Of a DNA stretch of 64,000 bases, positions 1-13,200 are shown piece after piece (positions within the stretch are counted from its first letter, which is position 1; every line of letters starts with the position of its first letter). Under the pieces are notes generated by a model. It was not told the origin of the DNA, searched no databases, and saw only the letters and a program-made list of their open reading frames with translations. The stretch spans positions 16,390,643 through 16,454,642 of the forward strand of contig CM041531.1 in the NCBI GenBank assembly GCA_023238725.1, read 5' to 3'. A program made the translations under genes and the position numbers. The stretch is from Scortum barcoo (taxonomy: Eukaryota; Chordata; Actinopteri; Centrarchiformes; Terapontidae).

Positions 1-2834
1 TGATGTTGAATGAATGTTCCACCAGTTCCACGTAAAAAAGGAAGATCAAGATTATTTGAGGTTTCTGTGGTGGGAGAACGGCAATTTGCAAGCCAAGGCC
101 ATCCATCTACAGAATGAGGGTGCACTTGTTTGGAGAGGCCTCTTCTCCTGGCTGTGCTAATTTCGGCCTGAAACATCTGGCAGCGCAAGGACAAGGTCAG
201 TTCAGCGACGACACTGTACGCTTCATTCAAAGAAATTTCTATGTGGATGACGGTTTAGCAAGTGTTCAAACTGAGAAGGAAGCTATAAAGCTTATCAAAG
301 AATCAAGAGAACTTTGCTATACTGGCAAGTTAAGACTCCACAAGTATGTATCTAACAGTGAAAATGTAATGTCAACCATACCGGAGGAAGAACGGGCAGC
401 AGTCAAAGATCAGGACATGGCTTTGAGTTCACCACACATGGAGAGAGCTCTCGGAGTGGAGTGGTGCATTACATCCGACTCATTCAAATTCAGAGTTCAA
501 GTGAAACTGAATCCATTGACAAGAAGAGGTGTACTGTCTACAGTTGCTTCTGTGTATGATCCCCTAGGGTTCATGGCGCCCTTTGTCCTTTTGGAGGAAA
601 CAAATACTTCAAAGGAAATGTGTAGAGAGAAGGTAGGATGGGACGAGGATCTTCCAGAGCATTTAAAACCACAGTGGGAGTCCTGGATTAAAGATTTACC
701 CAATCCTAGCTGAGATAGAAATCAAAAGATTATTCTTACCTCCACATTTCAGCAGTGTCAAAAAGTAAGAGCTTCACCATTTTGCTGATGCAAGCGTCTC
801 CGGCTATGGTGTATGTACTTACCTCCGAGCTATTAGTCCATCTGATGAAGTTCACTGCTGTCTGGTAATGGGTAAATCAAGAGTTTCACCAACCAAGATC
901 ACAACTATACCAAGGTTAGAACTGTCAGCAGCAGTTGTCGCAGTTCGAAGTAGTGACATGCTTCTCAAAGAACTAGATGTAGAAGATCTTCAGGAGTTCT
1001 TCTGGACAGACTCCACAGTTGTTCTCGGCTACATAAACAATGACGCCAGAAGGTTTCAGGTGTTTGTGGCCAACCGCATACAAAGAGTTAAAGCAAGTAC
1101 AAAGCCTGAACAATGGGCTTATGTTGCATCAGAGGACAATCCGGCAGATCATGCTTCACGAGGTTTGACTGCACAACAGCTCAAGAACTCCAATTGGTTC
1201 ACAGGGCCAAAGTTTCTGTGGCAGTATGAATTACCAGCCAGAGAACTCAAGGTGGGAGCAGTTGAAGAAGATGACCCCGAACTGCGTAAGACTTTTGTGC
1301 GTAACACGACGGCAAAGGAAGACGAGTCATTAGTGGAACGCTTCAAGAAGTTTTCTGATTGCTCTAGAGTAGTAAAGGCAGTTGCTAGACTCAGAAGACA
1401 GATCAGAGAATACAAAGGCAAGAAGCAAAGAACTAATGAGTGTACAAGCTTGGAAGAAAGGAAAGAAGCAGAACTTGTGATAGTTAAACTAGTACAAGAA
1501 GAAGCATTCCTGACCTGATAAAGAACTTAAAACAAGAGAATGTCACGGTCAAGACCAAAGACAGTAAACTGTACAAGTTGAGTTCATTCTTGGATAAGGA
1601 TGGTATCCTAAGAGTGGGAGGACGTCTGGATCAAGCCACATTACACCCATTTGTGAAGCATCCAGCACTTCTACCAAAGAATAGTCATATATCATCTTTA
1701 GTTGTCAAACACTTTCACGAAAAGACCCAGCATCAAGGTCGTGGAATGACGATGAACGAACTGCGAGTTAATGGATGGTGGATCCTGGGATGTAGCAGTG
1801 CAGTCTCATCACACATTTTCAAATGTGTCAAGTGCAGAAGGTATAGAAGACCAACTGAAGAACAAAAGATGGGTGACTTACCACAAGACAGATTGGAAGC
1901 TACTCCACCCTTTACCTATGCTGGCATAGACTGCTTTGGTCCGATCTATGTGAAAGAGGGAAGAAAAGAGCTTAAAAAGTATGGTCTCTTACTCACCTGT
2001 CTATGTTCTAGAGCCATACACATAGAGATGCTGGATGACATGACAACTGATGCATTTATCAATGCCTTGAGAGTGTTCATTGCCATAAGAGGAAATGTAC
2101 GTCAGTTAAGATGTGACCAGGGCACTAATTTCATTGGTGCAAGAAGAGAGTTTACCAAACTAATGGATGGAATGGATCAAGAAAGAATAAAGAGTCTTGG
2201 ATGTGAATTCCTTACAAACCCTCCAGCAGCCAGTCACATGGGTGGTGTCTGGGAGAGGCAAATAAGGACGATAATGAGTGTTCTCACAGCCATTCTTGAC
2301 CAGTCAGCACGAAGACTCGACTCTGCTTTAAGGACCTTCATGTATGAGGTTATGGCTGTCATAAACAGCAGACCGCTAACAGCCGAGCATTTGAATGACC
2401 CTTCTGGACCGAACCATATCCTCACAATGAAGTCTGCGATCATTCTACCCCCACCTGGATAATTTGTCAAATAAGATCTTTATCTTCAAAAGAGGTGGCG
2501 CCGGGTACAGTATTTGATCAACGAATTTTGGACGCAGTGGAAGAAGGAATATCTTCTGAACTTACAGTCAAGGCAGAAATGGTATAAGAACAGAAGGAAC
2601 ATGAAGATCAATGATATTGTCCTTTTACAAGATGATATGGCACCACGCAACGAATGGAAGCTAGGCAGAATCACAGAAGTTTACCCAGGGTCAGATGATA
2701 GGTTGAGAAAACTAAAGTTGCTGGTTAGTGATACCACGTTTGACAGAAAGGGGAAACCAACAACTAAAACAACGTTACTTGAAAGACCTATACAAAAAGT
2801 TGTTACTCTAAAGCAGACTAAGATGTTTGACTGA
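1..2834 (+). pseudogene. BEL/Pao retrotransposon pol remnant (RT end, RNase H, integrase), frameshifted
   Basis: This is the 3' two-thirds of a BEL/Pao-type pol polyprotein; the 5' end lies outside the window. The reading frame shows, in order: the RT catalytic YVDD motif (about 221-255); the typical Pao segment ending in YDPLGFMAPFVLL (about 550-593); an RNase H region with the acidic start FADASVSGYG (about 780-810) and a TDST motif (about 1006); an integrase zinc-binding HHCC region (about 1708-1850); and the integrase core with its first Asp in GIDCFGP, second Asp in RCDQGTNF and final Glu in GGVWERQ (about 1920-2260). A C-terminal basic tail follows (2514-2834). The frame is lost near 110, near 715-770, near 1510 and near 2460-2510, so no functional polyprotein can be made. 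It is an old LTR retrotransposon copy, not a host gene. Confidence 0.9.
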
Positions 2835-2919
2835 AATTCCATGTCAGATAGTAACCAAATTGATTATAGTATTGTATTTTGAAAAATCCCACTATAAGAT
2901 TTGTGTGATTTGGTGGGAG

Positions 2920-3442
2920 TGTAGCAGATATTCATAATTTATTATTGTTTATATTATTATTGCCATTTGGTATGTTTCATGTTTCAGGTGTCTTCGTGGG
3001 TTTGTGTTGTTTAAGAGGGCTATCAACCTTTATTCTGAAATTACTACTTTTATTTTGACATTATGTGTTCATTCGTTGCGCTGTTCCGGAGAGTGAGAAG
3101 AAAACATTCGAAGGTGAAACACGTGTGCTGTAGTTAAGCTAAAACAGTGAAGTTAAGAACCAATTAAGTGGTTGCAAAGTGTTTAAGTGTTCAAGAAACA
3201 TCCGAAGACCAGAGATAATTCCTCCTTTACACGGCACGCAGCCAACGAGGTAATTCATGTGTTTTTTTCTGTATTTTACTTTGCCGAGTGTTTTCATGTT
3301 TATGTTTACTTTGCTGATGCTATTGTTAATACTGTGTGGGTATGTGTGTATGTCACAGTTTTCACGGTGGATTTGGAGGGCGCTTCAAATAAACCAGTAC
3401 CAAGAAAGCCACTTGTGTTGTTCGTGCCTGGAGGGAATTACA
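2920..3442 (+). mobile_element. 3' LTR of the BEL/Pao element
   Basis: This 523-bp block follows the pol remnant directly. It starts TGTAGCAG just after a purine-rich tract (GGTGGGAG, about 2912-2919) and ends TTACA, giving matched TGTA...TACA ends as expected for an LTR. A polyadenylation signal AATAAA lies at 3388-3393. The bases after the end (GTGAG) are the candidate right target-site duplication, but the left copy is outside the window. The boundaries are inferred from one LTR only. Confidence 0.7.
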
Positions 3443-3593
3443 GTGAGGTATCACTCTGAGATGATATATTAGGTAAAACCTATGCTGGGAATTAAATGAT
3501 TAAAGAATCTGCATACAATATTTTACCAGTCAAGTAAATGACTAATTTCCTGCTGGTCTGAGGGTTGTTTTGACTTGCCGGTCAACTCATATC

Positions 3594-3629
<36 letters not shown>

Positions 3630-3643
3630 GATGATGATGATAA
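3594..3643. repeat. TA/ATG microsatellite
   Basis: A run of alternating TA of about 35 bp is followed by four to five ATG units. Simple repeat seen directly. Confidence 0.9.
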
Positions 3644-4624
3644 TACAGTAAGGAGGAGTGAGTCAAAGGTAAAAACAGTTTGTTGGTTGCTGTTTGTAAA
3701 TACAACAGTCAAAGTTAGCTCCTCCCTCTCACTTCAAACCACACGTGCTTCTGGCAGCTTCATGTGCCTCCTCACACGCTGTGTGCTCTTTCTGGCTGGG
3801 TGCTTGCCACACTGCCAAAAGGTTGATACCCAAGAACGTCCCAGACACAGGAAATTTTTCTTTGCATGGACCATTTATGGTTGAATGTGTGTGTAGAGAG
3901 CCGGGATATGATGATGATCCATGTGAGCACATTTCCAGGTGGCCTGTGATTTATAAAGGCAGCATTTCTGTTCTCTGTACAGAAAACGCAGATTATGGGA
4001 CTATAATGAATCACATGTCCAGGGCTACAACAGCTAGAACATACAGTTAGTGCAGGCTACTACATTTTACTTTTATTTACTAATGAACAACATCATTGTG
4101 GCGTTCATTGTAAACAAAACAGTGTTGTAGTTATTGCTAGATATTAATCTCAACTCTCATCGCTCATACACCCATAAATGAGTGAGCAGACCCATGTTTG
4201 ATCACATTTATAGCCAAATAAAATGTAATGGCTTTTTGCACAGAGCCATTACATTTAGAAATAACCACCAATCAGTGATGCTGGAAGTTGTAACTAATCA
4301 ACAATATATTAATATACATTCATAATGTATGCCATGCTATAGATCCTACCCACTAAAATGTTTTTGATAAATAAAAAATTGCAAAGTGTTCAAAGATTAG
4401 TTCTTTTATTTGGTCACTACAAAGTCAGAAGCTCTAAATGAGTAAAAGTATTTCACTTTCAGTTTTATGTGCTGTAGTTCATTAAGTGATGAGCAGCATT
4501 TAATCCACTAGAGGACAGGACAGCTTGTGTTGATACTGAGTGGACATAAGGCTTTATCTTTTCTCTTTATCTTTCTTAAATGGTTTCAGTTACTTGAATA
4601 CTTCCTTTTGTATTAGCCTTCTTT

Positions 4625-4643
4625 GATAGATAGATAGATAGAT
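4625..4643. repeat. GATA tetranucleotide microsatellite
   Basis: Nearly five tandem GATA units, seen directly. Confidence 0.85.
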
Positions 4644-5572
4644 TTTTAGCTTTATTAATTGAATAAAATAACACATTTGAGACATCACTGTGGGTCCTGG
4701 AAACTTAATTGATGAAACAATAAATTAATTTGACGAATATTCAATAATGAAAGTATTTGTTGACATGACATAAAGAACTCACCATAATGAATGTAATAAA
4801 GTTTAAATTCTCACACTGACTGCATATTTAGGCCTGGCTGTGATTAGACGACTGCCAGCTGTAAACCGGACTGAGGTTTTTCATAATCAGTTTATAATTT
4901 GATGTGTTTTGATTGAAGAAAATATGAAGCACTGAAAATCAGAAAGTAAGAAAGTCTATAGATTTTGGTTTGTTTATTGTAACAAAGACAAGTGTCATTC
5001 AAAGACGTGAGAGAGTGGTAGGCATGTTTCTTCTAGTAACCGTTGTAATGACGCATGTCTCTCATATCACAACAAGTTTTGCAGAGAGTTTTGCATTTGA
5101 TTATTGACTGATCAAAAGCATCCCATCCCCTCAGAACAGAAGGGGACTGGGAGGTTTAAAAGATAATGCCAAAGAAGTTTTTGTTGTCCTGCATTCCTGC
5201 ATTCTTCACCCAAACCCTTGTTATTTTAGATTTCTTTTGTTCTTTCTGCATCTGCAGAGTAAACTGCTTTGTATTAAATGAAGTAAAGAGTTCCTTTTTC
5301 TAAGTCAAATCTATTCTTAGTTATTTATTTAAATATTCTTAAAGCTGAACAAAAAGAAGGAAATGAGCCACGGACTGGCCTTGCAAAACGACATCAAATG
5401 AAATTCTCGTACACTTTTATTTGTTTTAACTGCTCAGTCTAAATGAATAAGTAATATACCTTTATCATTCAGTTTCATCTAACTGAGTTTAATTTCTTTG
5501 GCAGTCTGGCCACATTGTCCTCACAAAGACTGAGGAGAGACCTTACCTCTGACCAGGGAAACCTTTGATCTC

Positions 5573-5580
5573 TATAAAAG
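5573..5580 (+). promoter_or_regulatory. Candidate TATA box of abcc12
   Basis: TATAAAAG is a strong TATA box match and would place a transcription start near 5600-5605. It lies about 1.6 kb upstream of the first abcc12 coding exon on the same strand, with a splice donor shortly downstream. Assignment to abcc12 is inference. Confidence 0.5.
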
Positions 5581-5601
5581 CCAGTTGTGTAACAGAGTCA
5601 A

Positions 5602-5673
5602 GTGTTGCTCCAGCTTCAGCTTCAGATCCAGTGTTGACATCTGCGGTGAGGTTTCCTCATCCTCCACACAGAG
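5602..5673 (+). other. Candidate 5' untranslated exon 1 of abcc12
   Basis: The sequence from about 30 bp after the TATA box to a donor GAG|GTATTG at 5674 contains no ATG codon. It could splice to the coding exon near 7219 (acceptor AACAG before GACAAAATG). An alternative donor, GCG|GTGAGG at 5646, would make the exon shorter. Transcript evidence would decide. Confidence 0.4.
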
Positions 5674-7218
5674 GTATTGTTTCATTTAGCCACTTTACAA
5701 CACCATGTCATTCAGTTCGATTAAAGTGGTTGTGATCAGTTTTTGTTGTTTATCTTGTTGTTGTAATCTTTTTTTAGGTGTATTTTAAATCAGTTAAAAT
5801 TCATATCCATGCAGTAGGTGGTTGTATTGCTTTGAGTTTTAGTGCCTGTTGTAGTTTAGTTTCATTTCATTTTAATCTGGTTCTATTAAACATATTTTTA
5901 TTTACATAAGCAAGGTGTATTTGTGTTATAGTCAGCTCAAATGTAATTAATTCAGTCTAATTTAGGTCGAATTTTACTTAACTGAATAATATAATAATAG
6001 CCAATAATAACCAGTTAAATAATCAACAGTCATTCCATGTCATATATTTACAGTTGTGAATATATTTTGTTATGTGTTTCAAATATAGTGCAGGAATTTT
6101 TGGTCAACATCTTTTGTCTGAATAGCAAATGTTTTGCTGTGACTGAGATGCAATTTGTAATGTTACATCCAAAGAGGAAAATTTCAAATCTATTGATAAC
6201 TAATATGAGTGATGGAGTCTCAATTTTAAACTTTTTTTTTTATGCTTTTTGTTGCCATTCCTCACTGTGTTATGTGCACATGCAGCTGGTTGTGAAGCCC
6301 TCACCTCTGTCCACCTGACTCTTTGAGTCTTCAGGTAATCATTGTTAGAGATGAAGCTCTCATCTCAGGACTCATGGCAAAAGAACAGTGTCATCGCAGT
6401 GCTGTTGTTTGTACTGTATGGTTTTGTGTTGTAGGTAAAAGGGTACACCAAGTCTTTCTTCCATATCTGCTGCATTTTTATTATTACATCTCTCATATAT
6501 ATCTTCATAATACATTATAACACATACAGTTATTATGACTGATAAGAATTACTTTTACAAGATTTTTTGCATGAAAGGTTGTAAAGTATTTTGCTGCAGT
6601 GATAAAGGTCACATGGATCATCATGAATGTGCATTTTTGGATGTAGGACCATAGACACAGTGTGAATGCAAGTGAGAGGCAGACAGGAGGAGGATCCCTC
6701 TGTTAATACTGATGTTATTTATGAGGCATGAAACAAAGAGCTCCTGCTGATCCAGTATGGATCTCAGATTATATTCTAAGCCTGTGTTTTCATTCCTTTG
6801 TTCAGATACGGAATTTTTTGGAAAGATTTCCAAACCTCAAAGTTTAATATCAGTATTCTCTCTGTCTGAGCCTCATGGCATATTTCCCTGAAACCAATAA
6901 AATCTTTTGACTCTTTTTGGGAGTGTGATTGATAACCTTTCTTGCAATATAGGTACATTTTGATCACACTTGCCTTTCACACTTGTAATGCCTTGTGACT
7001 TGACATAGCATATGCTGTAACACATTACGAATGCTTACAGCCACACACTAATCCCAATGTTAAACGTTACGCAGCAGTATCAGACGTGATAACAGACTCC
7101 AGTTAGATGCTGTTAAGAGTCAGTATGTGGTAAATCAGGCTACAAGCAACATTTGCACTTAAAATATATTGTTGGCTGATAAAGCAGTGACTTTGTATGC
7201 TTGCTGTCCATGGAACAG
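5674..7218. other. abcc12 intron 1 (candidate)
   Basis: AT-rich sequence with no exon or known repeat that I recognise. Short open frames at 6037-6520 and 6621-6967 show no homology and no convincing splice sites. Confidence 0.4.
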
Positions 7219-7224
7219 GACAAA

Positions 7225-10200
7225 ATGAAGACACACTATTCTTTGGAGGCGAACAGTACGCGAAGGGTGTCTATTGTAAGTGCAAAACAAACAGCAGCTT
7301 CCCTCTTAACTCCCCTGACCTTTTCACATGTTGCTTTCACTGCGTGAGATGTTTTCCTCTCTTATTGTTTCTCATGCATCCTGTGCTTTTGTTGAAAAAT
7401 GTCTTTGATCCACTTTTTGGGACTCTTTAGCTCGAATCATGAGCAAAAGCACTCTCTGTCTCCCTCCTCTCTCTATTTCGTATTATTTACTTATCAACTC
7501 TGCCTTTCTCTCTGATTCATTTACTCTGTCTCTTTGTATTCACGACTCTTAAGGCAGATGATGGCTTCCGGTGGAGAACTGGATCTGTGTCCTCCACAGA
7601 ACATACTAATGGCTCCTCCTCATTCAGAAAATACCACCAGAGCCTTCAGACCCTCAAACCCATCCGCTGGTCCTCATCAGGGTCAGTGTCACTGATGATG
7701 TACTCAGCCAGTTTGATGCAAATGAATACAATTTAAGAAGTCATTTTATTGTAACAGATAAGTACTGCTTATTGGCTGTGGCTATTTTATCCATTACAGA
7801 GTAACAACTGAGTGATGTGTCCATGTCTAGGTCCCACCCCGTGGACAATGCAGGTTTCTTGTCCTTTACAACCTTTGCCTGGATGACCCCCAATGATGTG
7901 GGCCATGTTCAGGAACAAGCTGGACATGAGCTCCATCAGCCTGTCTCCTTTTGATGTGGCTGACACCAGCGGAGAAAGGTCTGTCACTCTTCTCGCTGAT
8001 GCATGGGAGCTCCACATTTCTTTCTTGTTGATGCAATAACAGTATAGTGTATTTATAGACCTGGCACATGACAAGCCTGGTTGATGAACTTCACATCTGG
8101 AAAATGAATCATGACAAAACAGGAACAATGTTAACAAGAGCAGGGAATGTGTTAAATGGCTAAGGCTGACAGCGCTGACTCTGACTGCAGGCTCTGGAGA
8201 CTCTGGGACGAGGAAGTGGCGAAGGTGGGCCTGGAAAAGGCCTCTTTGGTTCGAGTGGTCCTTCGCTTTCAAAGAACTCGGCTGATTCTGTCTGTCCTCA
8301 CTGGTGTCCTTGCCATGGTGGCAGTATTTCTGGGCCCGGTAATTTTTTATTTGAATTTAAATATCATATCAATATCAGATGATATACATTCAAAACCTAT
8401 TTAGTTTCATATATATTTTTGTGTAAATGCTGTTTATCAGTAACTGCTGTTTAATGTTAAAGGGTCACAAATCTGTCTGACCCTTCAGGCCGTTCTGGTG
8501 TACGCAATCTTGAACTATGTTGATAACCCAGGAGAGTCGACAGTGCTCTACGGTGTTGGTCTGGCCTTCGCTTTGTTCATCTCAGAGTTCTTCAAAGCCT
8601 TCCTAATATCCCTGCTTTGGGCCATAAACCTACGGACTGCAGTCAGACTGAAAGGGGCCTTCTCTTCAATGGCCTATCAGAAAGTCATCTCTCTGCGGGT
8701 GCACAGCGGCATTTCAATGGGAGAGGTAGGGTTGCATACAAAAGGGTTAACAATACAGTGTAACTACATTCCTCAATCAAAATTAGTTAATAGCATCTTA
8801 CTCTTAGTTTCCAGTAAAAAGTAGTGCATCTTATCCTGGCATTGCTGTCTTCACAGTTTTTCTCTCGTCTCCCATCCAGATGATCAATGTTCTGACCAGC
8901 GATGGCCACAGGTTGTTTGAGGCAGTACTGTTTGGGAGCTTCTTGCTGTCCACCCCAGTGCTCTTCATTGTGTGTATTGTCTATGCCTGCTACATTCTGG
9001 GCTACACTGCACTGACTGGAGTCTGCACCTACATCATCTTTGTCCCCATACAGGTACATTAAAGGCTGCACATGATGTTCATAAATAGAGCCCTGTTCAT
9101 GTTAATGAATTTCCCCCCGGGGATCAATAAAGTTGTCTATCTATTTATCTTTTCTATGTTACATACTCTATGGGCTATTTTCCATAACTAATTCAGCCAC
9201 AAGGATGAGCCTAACTGTGTTTGTTGTTTTGCTGCCTCTTTTCCATCACTGATATTGATATTTTTCTCTCTGCTCTCAGTTTGTTTTAGCAAAGCTCATC
9301 AACGCATTCAGATGGAAAGCCATATTGATAACAGACAGCCGTGTTCGCACAATGAATGAGATTCTCAGTAGCATCAAACTTATCAAGATGTACGCCTGGG
9401 AAGATTCCTTTGAGGAGAAGATCGCAAGTATGAAGTCAGGCGGCTGGCATTGTCCTTCAGTCAGATAACTTTGTAATCTTTCTTGTGAATCAAACATCAG
9501 AGGCATCATTTATATCTTTTCATACTATACTTTCCTTTTTATGCAAGGCAGCCTCATGTTTCTGAATAGTCATGTTTCACAGTTAAGATTACTAAAAGCA
9601 CACGGCTGCAGCTGCCACACATTCTCCACCTTCCTTGCCACCTTACACATAAAGAATGGTTTCCCAATATAGATGCAAAACAAATATCAAAGGGTGAGCT
9701 CTGATGTGCACTCGTTCCCCCCAGTCAGTTCTCACTGTAGGGCAATGGGTTTCTTTACTTACACTTTGTTTACATTTTATGGGCAGTATTATTTGCTGGA
9801 GATGAGCAAATTTACCAGGTAAAAAATAAAAACTCATGTCTAGATATGTGATGTTGTCTCTCTTATAGGTTTAAGGAAAAAGGAGAAGAAAGAAATGCAG
9901 AGAGTCAGCTACGTCCAGAATGCTAATACCAGCATCACCAGCATCATACCCACCATCGCCACTGTTCTCACCTTCGTTGTGCACACTGCGTTGGGCTTAA
10001 AGCTCAGCTCGTCTGATGTGAGTACCACAGAGGCGCAGTACATGCTGTCCAACAACCTTTGGCAACGTGCATACTGTGAGATTTAAGTGATTGATAAAAA
10101 AAGGAGATATAGAGACATGTGTAAATAGCTGTACAGAATAAGATCTCTTGTCCAGTTACAGCAGGCATGAGCCTGAGACACAAAGTTTAGATGCACTAAA

Positions 10201-13200
10201 CATGCGTTTACATTACTAAAAAACATGCAATGCAGTGCATTTAAAACCAATGTACGACCTTTTAAGTGCCGTACACTGCCGTATCACTTTTTCTTATTAC
10301 CAGGCCTTTACCACCATCGCCATCTTCAACTCCATGAGGTTCTGCCTGGCTCTGTTGCCCCTGTGTGTGAAGGCCTTGGCTGAGGCTGCCGTGTCATTAA
10401 CACGACTGAGGGTAAACTCTTCTTTTTGTGTAGTGCTCAGCAGTTATGGTAATTGTTATTATTATTAGTAGTAGTAGTAGCAGTACTACTCTGATCTGAC
10501 ATGAAGGTGATAATAAAATGCAAGGTTGTAGTGCCTTACTTAAAAGTAATGATATATCAATATGAATGTCCTAAAAAGCTTATAATCTGGAGAATCATTA
10601 GATTGAGATAGTCTGTATATGTAATTCTTTTAAATTTTACACTTGTGTAAAAAAAGTGATTATTAACCACCAGATAAAAAAATGTTACATTATACTTCCA
10701 TGTGTTTTCTGTTTTTTTGGCACTCACTTTCTTCTTTCTCTGTGTCTGTGTTTGGGCTTTGTCACTACAACATTAAATGCCAGCATTCATTGTATTTATC
10801 ACCATTGTGGATCTCATTTTCCCCTTAAACTCTCAAATATCTAACATTTTATAACCAGAAAAAGCTTATAAATGTGGCGATGTGGGACTGTTTCAGAAAA
10901 TATTGCTGATCCAGAATCCAGAGCCGTACCTGATGCAGACAAAAAACAATGACTCGGCCTTAGTGATGAAAAACGCCACTTTTTCCTGGACCAAGCAAGA
11001 CAGACAGCCAGACTCCCCACCCAGCTCAGCCAATGGGGTGATGGGCCACAAAGTGGATGAGATGTCCGAGAAAGCTGAGACCTTGCCAACCTTGAGAAAC
11101 ATCTCTTTCACCCTGCCTAAGGTGTGCTCTACAACTGATAAGGATAGCTTAAGTTAACTAGATTAGGTGAAAGATAAACTTACTCTCTGTGTTTTTACCT
11201 GAAGGGCAACCTGCTTGGTGTCTGCGGGAATGTGGGGAGTGGAAAGACATCACTGATTTCCAGCATTTTGGAACAGGTTGGCGCCTTCTTTGACCTTTTG
11301 GCCCTTCACTCTCTTTCAAAATCTCTGCAAGTCTGACAGCACCTTTGGCATTTTTTTTGGCTCTTCACATTCACTTCACTTTCATTTAATGTCTGCCACT
11401 CATCTGTTGCACCCCTTCTGTTATCTCTGATTCAGACTCTAACCCATGCGATGTAAAATGGTTGTCTTTTCATATTTTAGATGTACCTTCTCCAAGGCTC
11501 CCTCACAGCTGACGGGACATTTTCCTACGTTTCCCAGCAGGCTTGGATATTCCATGGAACTGTTCAGGAGAACATCCTGATGGGAGAGCCTTTAAACCAG
11601 GCCAAGTAATAAATTACTTAACTCACATACTTAATTTTCACCAGTTCTAATGAATGTGACCCTTGACTATGGAAGCAAATGGAGGTACTATTAACTGAGA
11701 GACGTTAATAAGTTACCACTGTTCCTCATTACTGCAGAGATGCTGACTGTGAGAATAAAACTTCCTCTTTCTGAGGTTAGGGTTGATGTAATGAAACAAT
11801 GTCAACTGGGAGAAAGTTCATCTTATCTCTGCGAGTTCACATCTGACAAGGTGTCTGAAGAGGTAGCCAAATGAAAGCAGAGGTCAATCTCTCACCTGAC
11901 AAGATTATCATTGGGAAACTACTTCTTGGCAAGAAATGAGACTGCTGACTTGTGCACAGTATTTGATGAGTCACTCAGATGGCAGTTTTCCCAAGAAAAC
12001 TGAATGTCTGAGCCCTGAGTTGTCCTGCCGACTCTCTTTCATATGCACTGTCGGTGATTCTGTAGAAGACAGACAAGTAAGAAGTAGGAGACAAGTTTGC
12101 TCTCACATTACTTATAAACTGCAGGGGACAGTGTGTTTAAGCAAATCAACATAAAGCATTGTTAATGTCCCTAATATAACAAAGAAAAACGCAGACAAAT
12201 GTAATGACAAAGGGTTGGTTCCAAAATTAAATAAGTATGAAAAACAACAGTGAGTGCTGCCTATGTGACATTTTATTTATTTATTTTTTACAAAATGACA
12301 GACCCCATTGTAGGTGTTTTATTAAGTAAACTGAATTTAAAAACAAAGTTATGTCTGTGAATACACTTTACTTGGCTGCCTTCTGACTTTCAGCCAACTC
12401 ATTGTCTCACTCCACAGATACGACAGAGTCGTTGATGTCTGTAGCCTCAGAGCTGACCTGAAAATCCTCCCATATGGTGATCAAACTGAGGTAGGAGCTC
12501 ACTGCTGCTCTTTTAACTCTCCAAATGTTATGGTTTGCATTATGCCTTGTTTTCTGTTTTCTCTGCCTTGTGTTTTTTTGTGCCCCTTGTGTTTCCTCTG
12601 GTCTGGTGTTCCTTATGTTATCCTGTCTTTGTGTTCATGGTGTTCCTTGTGTCCTCCTTGTCTCTCGTTCCTTGTGTTCTGTGTTAGTTGATTCTTGTCT
12701 CCTGTCCTTGTATTTACACTCGAGTTTTGCTCACTTCCTGTTTTATTTTGTATTCCCTCCTCTCTCCTCACATGTCTGCCACTTGACTTCCTATGTCCTT
12801 GTGTGTTTTCCCGCCTCTGATTATTCTGCTCTCTTCCCTTATTAGTTTCACCTGTCCCCTGTTAAGTCTCCTCACCTGTTTCCACTTCCCTGTCCCCCAC
12901 AGTGTGTATATACCGGTCCCTTTCCTTTGTTCCCTGTTGTGTCGTCAATGTCACCACCCCTAGTGTGCTCCTGTGCTCTTGTGTCCCTGAGTCCCTGCCC
13001 GTGTAAGCCAAATAAAGAGTCATATACATCTACTCTGCCTCCTGCCTCATCTGCATCCTGGGTCCCAACTTCACTTTGTCCTGCACCCTACCTTGACACT
13101 AAACTGGATATTATTTAATGCTTTTTAATGATTTCTTAAAATTGTACTGGAACCTTTACTATTATTTATTATTTATCTTGGAGAAACTAATTTGAGACAA

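Larger units (their letters stand above)
3443..5570. other. Intergenic stretch between the BEL/Pao element and abcc12
   Basis: I see no coding exon here. It contains a TA dinucleotide run grading into ATG repeats (3594-3643), a GATA tetranucleotide run (4625-4643) and otherwise AT-rich unique-looking sequence. The open frames at 3570-4050 have no homology I recognise and lack splice-site support. Confidence 0.6.

Noticed and set aside
7210..7224. Alternative in-frame ATG five codons upstream of the chosen abcc12 start
   Set aside because: The likely acceptor AACAG ends at 7218, which would leave the 7210 ATG in the intron; kept only as an alternative.
7787..8272. 161-residue open frame on the minus strand
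   Set aside because: It is antisense to abcc12 exon 3 and its flanks and has no domain I recognise; exon phases on the + strand explain the region.
12525..12845. 106-residue cysteine/leucine-rich open frame
   Set aside because: Lies inside the solo LTR; TTGTGTT-rich composition creates the frame.
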